Shown: positions 23,271 to 29,842 of the stretch, piece after piece | Numbering within the stretch: position 1 is the stretch's first letter | How the letters are laid out: the number at the start of each line of letters is the position of its first letter | Source: a virus | Length of the DNA: 47,988 nucleotides | Direction: 5' to 3' (one strand) | IMG/VR virus record: IMGVR_UViG_3300028596_000021 | Coordinates: 1-47,988 of that record | Program-made: the position numbers and the translations under genes | Notes under the pieces: model-generated | The model's input: only the letters and a program-made list of their open reading frames with translations | Told to the model about the DNA's origin: nothing | The model's database searches: none

Positions 23271-23418
23271 TGGATAACGACGAGATAACGAACTAGGGGG
23301 AGAGGAGCACCCATTAATACTTCCTAGCCACCCGGGTCGCGCGTACGCGATTCACGCGTACGCGAGGTTGATAGCCCACCGTTATCGGGTCGTTATCAGA
23401 GATAGGTTTTGCGGCTAC
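23271..23418. promoter_or_regulatory. Intergenic control region with iterated sites
   Basis: The gap 23113-23485 has no convincing gene. Beyond the terminators it holds two GATAACGA sites 11 bases apart (23273, 23284), a mirrored pair of GTTATC sites also 11 bases apart (23381, 23392), a half copy of the 53-54 bp element (23310-23327) and the palindrome CGCGTACGCG twice (23340-23349, 23355-23364). The 11-base period puts the paired sites on one DNA face. A repressor or initiator binding region is likely. Confidence 0.5.
23310..23327 (-). repeat. Half copy of the dispersed element
   Basis: CCCATTAATACTTCCTAG matches one end of the 53-54 bp element (CCCATTAGTACTTCCTG), flanked by AGAGGAGCAC. 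The opposite end is not present at the expected distance. Confidence 0.5.
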
Positions 23419-23436
23419 TTACCGTACTGGTAAACT
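23419..23436 (+). promoter_or_regulatory. Dyad promoter-operator 6
   Basis: TTACC-gtact-GGTAAACT, a perfect dyad with extended -10 TGGTAAACT (23431-23436). Transcription should start near 23443, with a GAGAGAGGGAG site ahead of the gene at 23486. Confidence 0.7.
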
Positions 23437-23485
23437 CGTTCTTACGAGCCGGCCCCCCAGCCGGCACCGAGAGAGGGAGCCCCAG

Positions 23486-24175
23486 ATGGCCACCACCGCC
23501 GAACTCCGCAAGCAGATCACCGCCACCGCCGCCAAGCTGACCGGCAACCTGCCGCGCAGGGGCCTGACGAACCTGCGCAAGGCCGAGCTGGAGGCCGAGC
23601 TGGGCTACTACACCGAGCGGCTGGACGCGGCCCGCGCGGCGGGTGGCGACTACGAGTCCGAGGCGCTGCGGGAGCACGGTCTGGTCTACGACGACGAATC
23701 CGGCACCTGGGTCGCGGCCGGTCCGGGTCGCCGCGAGCCGCAGTACGTCGATGTCAGCACCGACCCGCGTGAGGAGACCGCGCTGGACGAGTTCGCCGCC
23801 TCGTTCGAGGACGACGAGCAGGGGCCGACCCTGGACCAGCTGACCAACGACGAACTGGTCGAATTCACCGACTCGGTGGTCGACCCCGAGTTCGCGGCCG
23901 ACGTCGACGCGCTGGTCGCCGCCAACATCGCGGCGGACGTGCCCCCGGCCCGGATGGTCGAGCGGGTGCAGGCTGCCGCTGCGTTCCCGATCACCGAGAC
24001 CGACGTGGCCCAGGCCCAGGTGGACGTGGTGGTCCAGCTGAAGAGCCGGCTGTACAACGGCAAGCTGATCGCGGTGGTGAACCGCCGGACCAAGTTCGCA
24101 CAGCCGATCCTGGCCACCGTCGAGGTCGGTGGCGTCCGGTTCCTGGTGGACGCCGACCACATGTTGGCGGCCTGA
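23486..24175 (+). CDS. Hypothetical protein
   Basis: 229 residues, acidic and Ala-rich. N-terminal helices (AELRKQITATAAKL, LRKAELEAELGYYTERLDAARAAG), an acidic linker (about 85-130) and a C-terminal alpha/beta part with VVVQLKSRLYNGKLIAVVNRR and VEVGGVRFLVDADHML. Base composition is notably regular and GC-rich at third positions, which suggests high expression. It is the first gene of the accessory block, with its own promoter. No family recognised. Confidence 0.7.
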   Translation: MATTAELRKQITATAAKLTGNLPRRGLTNLRKAELEAELGYYTERLDAARAAGGDYESEALREHGLVYDDESGTWVAAGPGRREPQYVDVSTDPREETALDEFAASFEDDEQGPTLDQLTNDELVEFTDSVVDPEFAADVDALVAANIAADVPPARMVERVQAAAAFPITETDVAQAQVDVVVQLKSRLYNGKLIAVVNRRTKFAQPILATVEVGGVRFLVDADHMLAA

Positions 24176-24178
24176 GTC

Positions 24179-24352
24179 ATGCCGTGGAAGCTGATCCGGG
24201 GCGGGCACGACAAGCCCGACAACCCGAACGAGTGCGACAAGTGCGGCTCCACCAACTGCACAATCACACGCGGTAACCCGAAAGACCCAAATGACCACTT
24301 CGATCTGCGCAAGTGCAGCGGCTGCAAAAACGAGTGGATAACCCCCTGGTGA
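24179..24352 (+). CDS. Small zinc-ribbon protein
   Basis: 57 residues. CDKCGSTNC (about residues 19-27) and CSGC (about 46-49) form a four-Cys zinc ribbon, with a Trp-rich end (NEWITPW). It starts 3 bases after the preceding stop and lies just ahead of a strong terminator. Function unknown; nucleic-acid binding is possible. Confidence 0.6.
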   Translation: MPWKLIRGGHDKPDNPNECDKCGSTNCTITRGNPKDPNDHFDLRKCSGCKNEWITPW

Positions 24353-24365
24353 CGTAAACCACAAG

Positions 24366-24399
24366 CCCCCGGCCACTATTTGGTGGTTCGGGGGTTTTG
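24366..24399 (+). terminator. Rho-independent terminator
   Basis: CCCCCG (24366-24371) pairs with CGGGGG (24389-24394), with an inner CCAC/GTGG stem, followed by TTTTGT. The next promoter begins directly behind. Confidence 0.75.
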
Positions 24400-24406
24400 T
24401 GTGCGC

Positions 24407-24424
24407 GTACCACTGTGGTAAAAT
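24407..24424 (+). promoter_or_regulatory. Dyad promoter-operator 7
   Basis: GTACC-actgt-GGTAAAAT with extended -10 TGGTAAAAT (24419-24424). A possible -35 TTGTGT lies 16 bases upstream, at the tail of the terminator. The leader from about 24431 carries GAGAGAGGGAG. Confidence 0.72.
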
Positions 24425-24452
24425 AGAACTACACCGAGAGAGGGAGCCCGAA

Positions 24453-24914
24453 ATGCCGAAGGTCAACAACGTCACCCGACCCGTCGACTACTCGGATCTT
24501 CAGGTCGACGAAATCATCGAGTTCGGTTCGTGCACCAGTGAGTGGGTCATCCGCGAGAACGACGGTCGGGTGTTGGTCCTGGAGCAGATCAAGGGCAGTC
24601 AGGTTGGTCAAATGACCCACACCAGCTCGCCGGTTCAGCGCGTCGAACCTCGCAACGAGATCGCGCAGAACGTCCAGGTCAGCATCGTCGACCTCGCCAC
24701 CGACGACGCGGTGAACCTCGCCACTGACGTGGCACGCAGGGCCATGATCGACGCGGGAATGCCGGTCGGACCGACTACCCCGGTGCAGCTTGGTGCGTTC
24801 GAGGGGGACTACCTGGTCGACCTGCCGATCGAGTGGTACGACGACTTGGAGGAGTCCGGCGAGGACTTTTGGGCCGAGACCGGCAACGTCGCGGTGACCG
24901 TGATCGTGCCCTGA
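24453..24914 (+). CDS. Hypothetical protein
   Basis: 153 residues, acidic. Beta-rich first part (DEIIEFGSCTSEWVIRENDGRVLVLEQIKG), a helical middle (DDAVNLATDVARRAMIDAG) and an acidic end (IEWYDDLEESGEDFW). GAGAGGGAG precedes ATG 24453; a longer frame upstream would run through the promoter. Single-gene transcript between promoter 7 and a terminator. Function unknown. Confidence 0.65.
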   Translation: MPKVNNVTRPVDYSDLQVDEIIEFGSCTSEWVIRENDGRVLVLEQIKGSQVGQMTHTSSPVQRVEPRNEIAQNVQVSIVDLATDDAVNLATDVARRAMIDAGMPVGPTTPVQLGAFEGDYLVDLPIEWYDDLEESGEDFWAETGNVAVTVIVP

Positions 24915-24965
24915 TCGGTGGTACGCTGGGACAGTGCTCCTAGCAGAGTGCAACCCCCAGTAGAT

Positions 24966-25016
24966 GGAACCCCGACCACCCCCGACGGCCGGGGTTCCGC
25001 TGTGTTTGGGGGTTTT
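24966..25016 (+). terminator. Rho-independent terminator
   Basis: GGAACCCCG (24966-24974) pairs with CGGGGTTCC (24990-24998), followed by a T-rich stretch. A promoter-like TGGTACGCT lies about 45 bases ahead of the stem. Confidence 0.7.
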
Positions 25017-25024
25017 GCGAGGGC

Positions 25025-25042
25025 TTACCGGTGTGGTAAAAT
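25025..25042 (+). promoter_or_regulatory. Dyad promoter-operator 8 (leaderless)
   Basis: TTACC-ggtgt-GGTAAAAT, perfect dyad, extended -10 TGGTAAAAT (25037-25042), possible -35 TTGCGA 16 bases upstream. ATG 25049 follows after six bases, so the mRNA is probably leaderless. Confidence 0.75.
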
Positions 25043-25048
25043 AGTCGT

Positions 25049-25246
25049 ATGAGCCGCTCCCGTGCCTCCGTCCTGGCCCAGCCCCACCGTGCCGCCGCTG
25101 CCAACCCGGCCACCGCCGGTTGTGCGATGTGGTTGTCGCCGGAGCAGCTGGCCGCACGTCACGAGGTTCACACTGCCGCCGGTCGTACCCTGGCCGAGGA
25201 AGTCCCTTGCGTGTGCGGCAATCACAACCGCCGCGTGTATCTTTAA
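25049..25246 (+). CDS. Small Ala-rich protein with Cys pair
   Basis: 65 residues. Basic and Ala-rich start, a helix LSPEQLAARHEVHTAAGRTLAEE, and a CVCGNHN end. Leaderless start behind promoter 8. The gene ahead of a longer unknown gene with GAGGAG site. Function unknown. Confidence 0.6.
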   Translation: MSRSRASVLAQPHRAAAANPATAGCAMWLSPEQLAARHEVHTAAGRTLAEEVPCVCGNHNRRVYL

Positions 25247-25265
25247 CCGAACCGAGGAGAACCGA

Positions 25266-25766
25266 ATGAACGAGACCACTGGCACCGACCGCGACAAGCC
25301 GACTCGTGCGGACATCGGCCGTATCTACCTGCACGGCACCACCGTTCGGGTTATGCTGATCAACGACCGCGAGGTTAGCCAGAACCCGGACGACTTCGAG
25401 GTGACCGTGAAGTGCATCGACCCCTCGAACGACGGGAGTTACCCCGTGGTTCAGGTCGACTGCCGGAACCTGGTCGCCACCGGAGACTTCATCGTGGGGG
25501 ACCGGCTCGACACCAGCGTCACGATCACCTTCAAGGCCGAGCAGGCCGCGCTGTTGCACGCGATGGTTCGTGAGTCCGGCTGGGGCTACACCGAATCGGG
25601 TGCGCCGCAGGTCGCGGCCGAGCTGTTGGAACTGGCCGACGTCGTGCGCCAGGCCCGGGAGGTGTCCGGCACCCTTGGGGTCGTGCCCTTGCGACACAAC
25701 CAGCTGTTTGACGCGCAGTTCGACGGCGTCAGCGACCACAAGGTCATCACAGGGGAGGACAAATGA
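25266..25766 (+). CDS. Hypothetical protein
   Basis: 166 residues. Beta-rich N-terminal half (RIYLHGTTVRVMLINDREV, FEVTVKCIDP, YPVVQVDCRN), then helices with HAMVRESGWGY and AAELLELADVVRQAREV. Good GAGGAGAACC site. ATGA overlap with the next gene. No family recognised. Confidence 0.65.
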   Translation: MNETTGTDRDKPTRADIGRIYLHGTTVRVMLINDREVSQNPDDFEVTVKCIDPSNDGSYPVVQVDCRNLVATGDFIVGDRLDTSVTITFKAEQAALLHAMVRESGWGYTESGAPQVAAELLELADVVRQAREVSGTLGVVPLRHNQLFDAQFDGVSDHKVITGEDK

Positions 25767-25996
25767 TCAAGCTGACCGAGCTCCGGCTAGAGATGGTCCG
25801 GCTGATGCGTGAGCATAGCTACGGCATGGCGGACGTGGAGAACCCGACCTGCCACGACGAGGAGACCCTACAGGCCGCCGAGTGGGCTTTGGACCAGCCG
25901 GTCGAGACGATGGCCGGCTGGGTCGACCTGAGCGACACCGTCATGGCGAACCTACGTCAGGTGTACGTCCGGTACCAGGAGTCGCTGGTAGACTGA
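25763..25996 (+). CDS. Small hypothetical protein
   Basis: 77 residues, largely helical and acidic (KLTELRLEMVRLMREHSY, VMANLRQVYVRYQESLVD). Starts in an ATGA overlap with GGGGAGGAC upstream. Last gene before a strong terminator. Function unknown. Confidence 0.6.
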   Translation: MIKLTELRLEMVRLMREHSYGMADVENPTCHDEETLQAAEWALDQPVETMAGWVDLSDTVMANLRQVYVRYQESLVD

Positions 25997-26011
25997 CCGT
26001 GTTGACCGCAG

Positions 26012-26050
26012 GCCCCCGGGGAGTGCCAACACCCCGGGGGTCGATCTTTG
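26012..26050 (+). terminator. Rho-independent terminator
   Basis: Perfect nine-pair stem CCCCCGGGG (26013-26021) and CCCCGGGGG (26032-26040), then TCGATCTTTG. A promoter-like GGTAGACT lies about 20 bases ahead, overlapping the preceding stop. Confidence 0.75.
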
Positions 26051-26059
26051 TACGGGGTC

Positions 26060-26077
26060 TTACCGTGGTGGTAAGAT
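26060..26077 (+). promoter_or_regulatory. Dyad promoter-operator 9 (leaderless)
   Basis: TTACC-gtggt-GGTAAGAT, perfect dyad, extended -10 TGGTAAGAT (26072-26077). ATG 26084 follows after six bases. Confidence 0.75.
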
Positions 26078-26083
26078 CAGGGT

Positions 26084-26335
26084 ATGGCTCCTCACGACAA
26101 TCAGGAACTGTTCCTGGATTACATGGCCCGAGCGACCGACGAGTTGAACCGGGCGGTTTCCTTGGGGTGCGGGCATCAGCACCTGTTGCCTAAGCCCTCT
26201 ACTGAGCGCGGGTGGACTGGGCCACCCTTGGATGAGGGAAAGCCGGTTACGCCGCTCTTCAAGCCGTTTGGGGTGCCGGACCGTACTCACGAAGTTGACC
26301 GAACGTTCGAGAACGAGACAAGGCCCCTGAGATGA
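26084..26335 (+). CDS. Small hypothetical protein
   Basis: 83 residues. Helical start (QELFLDYMARATDELNRAVSLGCGHQH) followed by a Pro-rich, probably unstructured part. The CGHQH pair may bind metal. Leaderless start; ATGA overlap with the next gene. Function unknown. Confidence 0.6.
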   Translation: MAPHDNQELFLDYMARATDELNRAVSLGCGHQHLLPKPSTERGWTGPPLDEGKPVTPLFKPFGVPDRTHEVDRTFENETRPLR

Positions 26336-26706
26336 CCGAGATCAGTGGCCACGCGCCGGACCCGCGTTTGGGGACTGATCTGTTCGCCACTCTCGGACGG
26401 CTGAGACGGATCGCCGCCAGTCTGAACGCTCCGCCCATGCAGATCGACTCGCTCCAGAAAGTCGCCGATGAGGTGATCCAGTGGCAGCAACGGTTGCGTA
26501 AAGCGGTTGTCGACGCGCTGGGGCACCACGACATGAATCTGGGGTGGGACACGATCGTGAACCAGGTCGCTTCTACGGTTCGGGAGCGGGATTCAGCACA
26601 ACTGTTGCACCGGATGGCCGCGCAGGACCTCGCCGACTACGACGCCCAGTGGACTGCACAGCGCGAGGAATTGGACGCGTTACGAGCGGAGGAGCGCGAT
26701 GCCTGA
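26332..26706 (+). CDS. Hypothetical helical protein
   Basis: 124 residues, nearly all helix, with QIDSLQKVADEVIQWQQRLRKAV and a C-terminal coiled-coil-like AQWTAQREELDALRAEERDA. ATGA overlap at the start and an 8-base overlap with the next gene. Function unknown. Confidence 0.62.
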   Translation: MTEISGHAPDPRLGTDLFATLGRLRRIAASLNAPPMQIDSLQKVADEVIQWQQRLRKAVVDALGHHDMNLGWDTIVNQVASTVRERDSAQLLHRMAAQDLADYDAQWTAQREELDALRAEERDA

Positions 26707-26893
26707 TTCGAACTGGAGACTCACTCCCGAGTGGATTGATCATTACCCGGACCCGCGTCGAGGTCGGCACCGCAGGAAGGCCAGCGAGGTGTGGTTCTGG
26801 ACCCGCGTCGTGGCCACTCTCGTAACCTGGGTGGCCGTGGCGGCGCTGGTGGGCCTAGTCGCGGCCGTTAGCATCGCGGAGAGCCTCCCGTAG
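26699..26893 (+). CDS. Small single-pass membrane protein
   Basis: 64 residues. A basic, soluble N-terminal half (PDPRRGRHRRKASEV) is followed by one hydrophobic segment, VVATLVTWVAVAALVGLVAAV, near the C-terminus. By the positive-inside rule the N-terminus is cytoplasmic. Tail-anchored layout. Function unknown. Confidence 0.62.
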   Translation: MPDSNWRLTPEWIDHYPDPRRGRHRRKASEVWFWTRVVATLVTWVAVAALVGLVAAVSIAESLP

Positions 26894-26904
26894 ACCAGGA
26901 CGGG

Positions 26905-26910
26905 TACCCT
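26905..26910 (+). promoter_or_regulatory. TACCCT promoter (leaderless)
   Basis: TACCCT followed by seven bases and ATG 26918, the same arrangement as at 33521 before the protease/scaffold gene. It lacks the TTACC dyad, so it may belong to a second, later promoter class. Confidence 0.45.
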
Positions 26911-26917
26911 GGTGGGC

Positions 26918-27424
26918 ATGAGCGTGCTCACGACCAAGACCCGCAACCGGCTACTGGACTCGGCGTTTGCGCTCCCGGGACGACGGTACCCGATTCACGA
27001 CCTCGCTCATGCCAGAAACGCGCTGAGTCGAGTCACCCAGAACGGGACCCCCGAGGAGCAGCGTCGAGTCCGGTCCGCCGTGGCGCGCAAGTTCGGAAAC
27101 AAGATCAAGGAATTCAGGCAGCGCCATCACAACACCTCGGTTGAGGATCAGAAGGACGAGCTGCATCTGGCCGGCGATCACTCGTCCCGAACTCATCCCG
27201 ACATTCCGAACAAGCCGGGAAAGACCAACTGGGTCGAGGAACAGGGCGGATTGCCGGACTTCATCAAACGGGTGGCCAAGCACATCATGGCCGACTCGGG
27301 TTACACCCAGAGCCGCGCGATCGCGGCGGCAGTAAGCCAGTGCAAGAAGGGTCGACTGGGGGCCAAGGGACTGGCCGCATATGCCGAGTTCAGGGCCAAG
27401 GCAGCGGCGGCGAGGGCGTCATGA
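26918..27424 (+). CDS. DUF6582-like protein
   Basis: 168 residues. The first part, RLLDSAFALPGRRYPIHD then HARNALSRVTQNGTPEEQRRVRSAV (about residues 11-60), matches a motif common in actinophage head-region proteins, often annotated DUF6582. The C-terminal part, GGLPDFIKRVAKHIMADSGYTQSRAIAAAVSQCKKG, resembles a second short motif found in the same proteins. It may take part in prohead assembly, although here it is far from the capsid gene. Start at ATG 26918 with a probable leaderless promoter; a GTG at 26912 is an alternative. Confidence 0.6.
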   Translation: MSVLTTKTRNRLLDSAFALPGRRYPIHDLAHARNALSRVTQNGTPEEQRRVRSAVARKFGNKIKEFRQRHHNTSVEDQKDELHLAGDHSSRTHPDIPNKPGKTNWVEEQGGLPDFIKRVAKHIMADSGYTQSRAIAAAVSQCKKGRLGAKGLAAYAEFRAKAAAARAS

Positions 27425-27507
27425 GACTTCGGTGGTGGGCCTGGGTCGCGCTCTATTTCTTGGTGCCGATAGCGATCGCGACGTGGTGGCTTGTTTTCTT
27501 CGGATAA
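27421..27507 (+). CDS. 28-residue membrane peptide
   Basis: MRLRWWAWVALYF then LVPIAIATWWLVFFG: one hydrophobic, Trp-rich segment with an Arg-rich N-terminus. It starts in an ATGA overlap with the preceding gene and stops just before a terminator, so it is very likely translated. Short proteins of this type are easily missed. Function unknown. Confidence 0.5.
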   Translation: MRLRWWAWVALYFLVPIAIATWWLVFFG

Positions 27508-27509
27508 GC

Positions 27510-27548
27510 GTCGGCCCCGAACCCGGTGGCGACGGATTCGGGGCCGAC
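27510..27548. terminator. Bidirectional terminator
   Basis: Perfect 12-pair stem: GTCGGCCCCGAA (27510-27521) and TTCGGGGCCGAC (27537-27548). It separates the rightward genes from two leftward genes that end at 27556 and can serve both. Confidence 0.75.
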
Positions 27549-27555
27549 TCGTGCG

Positions 27556-27786
27556 TTACAGTGGTGGTGCCTCGTCCTTGCTCACGACCACGCGGAATCG
27601 CGTTTCGCCTGCGTGCAGCCAGAACACCGTCTGGTCGGCGTCCGATTCCTCGGTCTCGCCGAAGTCCAGGACCCAGTTGGTGTAGTTACCGGACTGGATC
27701 AGGTCGCGAACGCCCTGGCTGACCGCGATGCTGGCGTGTTCGCCGTCGCCACCGTCCTGGCTGAGTGGCAGGTTCGGGTTGGTCAT
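27556..27786 (-). CDS. Small acidic protein (leftward)
   Basis: 76 residues, read leftward. N-terminus with NPNLPLSQDGGDGEHASIAV, then a beta-rich domain (NWVLDFGETEESDADQTVFWL, ETRFRVVVSKDE). The start overlaps the stop of the upstream leftward gene as ATGA. One of only three leftward genes in the window. Function unknown. Confidence 0.62.
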   Translation of the reverse strand: MTNPNLPLSQDGGDGEHASIAVSQGVRDLIQSGNYTNWVLDFGETEESDADQTVFWLHAGETRFRVVVSKDEAPPL

Positions 27787-27995
27787 CGGACTCCTTCCAC
27801 GTAACGGTTCGGGGCCATGAAGGCAGATCCGATACCGCCGGGGTTGTTGGGATTGGTGTACGGGTGATTCTCGTCGAACCACACCGCCGTCACCCCACGC
27901 CTTCGCTCGTCAGGTGACGGCGGGATGTAGCGGGCTGGACGACCGGACACGGTACAGGTAGGCAAGGCCAGCAACCAAGAGGGTTTGTCGGTCAT
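27783..27995 (-). CDS. Small protein (leftward, leaderless)
   Basis: 70 residues. Starts MTDKPSWLLALPTC, with Arg/Pro-rich middle and a FMAPNRYVEGVR end. The leftward dyad promoter places its -10 six bases before the ATG, so the mRNA should be leaderless. It is coupled to the next leftward gene. Position between divergent transcripts recalls a regulator or immunity pair, but no DNA-binding motif is visible. Confidence 0.62.
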   Translation of the reverse strand: MTDKPSWLLALPTCTVSGRPARYIPPSPDERRRGVTAVWFDENHPYTNPNNPGGIGSAFMAPNRYVEGVR

Positions 27996-28001
27996 AACAC
28001 T

Positions 28002-28019
28002 AGCTTACCATCTCGGTAA
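28002..28019 (-). promoter_or_regulatory. Dyad promoter-operator 10 (leftward, leaderless)
   Basis: Read leftward: TTACC-gagat-GGTAAGCT, a perfect dyad with extended -10 TGGTAAGCT. ATG 27995 follows after six bases. It is the only leftward member of the set. A rightward promoter lies 13 bases to its right, so one bound protein could influence both. Confidence 0.72.
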
Positions 28020-28031
28020 GCCCCTGGTCTA

Positions 28032-28040
28032 TGCTACACT
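28032..28040 (+). promoter_or_regulatory. TACACT extended -10 promoter
   Basis: TGCTACACT, followed after six bases by GTG 28047. It is divergent from dyad promoter 10. The transcript would carry a 65-base leader with GGAGGTGG ahead of ATG 28112, or could be read directly from the leaderless GTG in another frame. Confidence 0.5.
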
Positions 28041-28111
28041 CGGCTTGTGCCAACCGGCGCCCCGGTCCGTATCGGGTTCATACGCGAAACACCACTCCGG
28101 AGGTGGTTGGG

Positions 28112-29842
28112 ATGGCCCCCGAGCCGTATTCACAGAAAAAGTGGACGCCCGAACAGGAGCAGGCCTACGCGGAAGGCCGACGATCCAGTCAGGCGGTTGG
28201 CCGGGGGCCTTCCCGATCCGGAAAGCGCCGTCGGCGTGTTGTCCGGACCGAAGCCGGGGCACGTCGGTACAAGGTCCCCGTAGGGTCTGAAATCGGGTCT
28301 GCGCGCAATGCCAACGCGGCTGAGGCCCAGAAGGACACCGAATCTACCGATCGCTACTCCGCCCTAGTCGGACAGGACCGAACGGCCCAAGCCGCCGCGA
28401 TGCGAGGCTTGGACGATTCTCAGCTTCAGCGACTGTCTCAGGTCGCGTACTCCTTCAAGTCAGCGGATCCGAATGTGGTCCGGTTGCGCATTGGCGTGGC
28501 CAATGAGCTCAAGCGGCGCGGCATGAACGTCAACGACTTCGGCGGGTTGGGTAGGGGAAGTGCCCGGCCCGCCGTCTCTGCTCCGCAGGCCAAGAAGCCC
28601 GTCAAGAAAACCAAGAAGAAGGCCGTCAAAGCCCCCGTGTCCACGCAGAGGATCAACGACGCCATGAGCAAGATGTACGGCCGTAAGAAGCGGGAACTGT
28701 CGGTCCCTCAACTGCGCAAGGCGCTGGGTGTGTTCAGCCGAGTGGCCCCGGACAAGCGCCGGGCTGTGGCGTCCTTCCTGGTTGACCGGGCGATCGAACT
28801 TTCGGTGCCTCACATGCTGGGCCAGTCAGTGATCGAAGCAGCCCAGTTGACCGAACAGCGCCACGCCGAGGTGATCGAACTGGCCGGACGTTGGAAACAC
28901 GGTTGGATTCCGCTCGACTCGGTGGCCATGCGTTCGAAGATGAAGGGCGGCAATGGCAAGCCGTGGTGGTCCGGCGGCAAGCAGAGCCGGGTCAGTTCGT
29001 CTGCGCGCATGCGCAAGTCGGTGGAGGCCGGGAAAGCGGCTCGGGAAGGCCGGACCGTTCCCCGCAACAAGCCCAGTGCCAACAAGGATGTCTCGAAGGT
29101 GACCGGTGGCAAGCCGAAGCCGTTCGTCGCAGTTCCCAAGAAGGGTGGGACGCGCAGGGTCGTCACGACGGAGGAGATTCCGTTCAAGGGGAGTAGCAAA
29201 ACCATCCCCGGTACCCGGCGGATTGGCCCTGCTGCAGGGTTCAAGGGAGACACCGTTCCGAAGCCTCGCAAGGACTTCGTGAACAACAAGGACACCAAGA
29301 ACCGGTTTGCGGCTAAGAGCCGTAAGCAGGGGGTTTCAGGTGACCGTACCAGCGTGGTAAAATCGAGTCCCAAACCTGAGAGGGGCTCGAAGATGATCAC
29401 GCCGAGCAGCGAACCGTTCCCGGCCGCAGCCAACTACCTGGAGATGCATGGGACGGACAAGACCCGGGAGAAGCTGGCCGCGCTCAAGAAGAAGCGCGAT
29501 GACCTCAAGGCCATGCGGCGCAAGACGACGAGCGTCGACCTGGAGATCAAGGGCCTGGAGAACGTGCTGGCACGCGATACCTCCAAGGCGTCCGGGTTCA
29601 AGCGACGTTACCCGCTCACCAATCGCGACTCGCAGTGGCTGGCGGGGGAGTCCCAAGCCGTCAAAATTGCCGAAAGCAACTCCACCCAGGCGGCGATCGA
29701 GAAGATCGACGCGGCGATCGAACGCATCCCGAACCGTAACGACGGAGGGCCGGGGGAGGAGAAGTCGTACGGTATGGCGGCCGTCCGAGACCAGCTGGTC
29801 GACGAGCTGGTTGCCAAGAGGAGAAACTCGGGAAAAGCGTGA
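28112..29842 (+). CDS. Large basic protein, probable fusion of two genes
   Basis: 576 residues, Lys/Arg-rich. Residues 1-60 are polar and basic, 95-150 hold helices (LQRLSQVAYSFKSADPNVVRLRIGVANELKRRG), 178-260 a helical domain ending AEVIELAGRWKHGWIPLDS, a phrase seen in actinophage head-region proteins. Residues 300-425 are low-complexity and basic. The last 149 residues form a separate coiled-coil-like domain. A full promoter and ribosome binding site for that last domain lie inside the frame at 29346-29392, and one extra base in the GGGGG run at 29329 would end the first part at a TGA directly before the promoter. So this is probably two genes joined by a one-base change or a sequencing error. 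Start at ATG 28112 with GGAGGTGG. Confidence 0.6.
   Translation: MAPEPYSQKKWTPEQEQAYAEGRRSSQAVGRGPSRSGKRRRRVVRTEAGARRYKVPVGSEIGSARNANAAEAQKDTESTDRYSALVGQDRTAQAAAMRGLDDSQLQRLSQVAYSFKSADPNVVRLRIGVANELKRRGMNVNDFGGLGRGSARPAVSAPQAKKPVKKTKKKAVKAPVSTQRINDAMSKMYGRKKRELSVPQLRKALGVFSRVAPDKRRAVASFLVDRAIELSVPHMLGQSVIEAAQLTEQRHAEVIELAGRWKHGWIPLDSVAMRSKMKGGNGKPWWSGGKQSRVSSSARMRKSVEAGKAAREGRTVPRNKPSANKDVSKVTGGKPKPFVAVPKKGGTRRVVTTEEIPFKGSSKTIPGTRRIGPAAGFKGDTVPKPRKDFVNNKDTKNRFAAKSRKQGVSGDRTSVVKSSPKPERGSKMITPSSEPFPAAANYLEMHGTDKTREKLAALKKKRDDLKAMRRKTTSVDLEIKGLENVLARDTSKASGFKRRYPLTNRDSQWLAGESQAVKIAESNSTQAAIEKIDAAIERIPNRNDGGPGEEKSYGMAAVRDQLVDELVAKRRNSGKA
29346..29363 (+). promoter_or_regulatory. Dyad promoter-operator 11, internal to a reading frame
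   Basis: GTACC-agcgt-GGTAAAAT with extended -10 TGGTAAAAT (29358-29363). Start near 29370, then GAGAGGGGC and ATG 29393. It lies inside the long frame 28112-29842. Confidence 0.7.
29393..29842 (+). CDS. Coiled-coil protein from internal promoter
   Basis: 149 residues, same frame as the 3' end of the long gene. It has its own dyad promoter and GAGAGGGGC site, so it should be made as an independent protein. Contains a charged helical region REKLAALKKKRDDLKAMRRK and DLEIKGLENVLARDTSKAS (about 24-65), and a C-terminal helix MAAVRDQLVDELVAKRR. Function unknown. Either a true separate gene or a shorter isoform. Confidence 0.6.
   Translation: MITPSSEPFPAAANYLEMHGTDKTREKLAALKKKRDDLKAMRRKTTSVDLEIKGLENVLARDTSKASGFKRRYPLTNRDSQWLAGESQAVKIAESNSTQAAIEKIDAAIERIPNRNDGGPGEEKSYGMAAVRDQLVDELVAKRRNSGKA

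Noticed and set aside
23340-23364. CGCGTACGCG pair as a phage attachment site
   Set aside because: No integrase is visible and no tRNA-like sequence lies nearby; more likely a protein-binding site.
23396-24475. Leftward frame of about 359 codons
   Set aside because: It mirrors the rightward gene at 23486 with strong third-position GC, lacks a ribosome binding site and runs through terminator and promoter signals.
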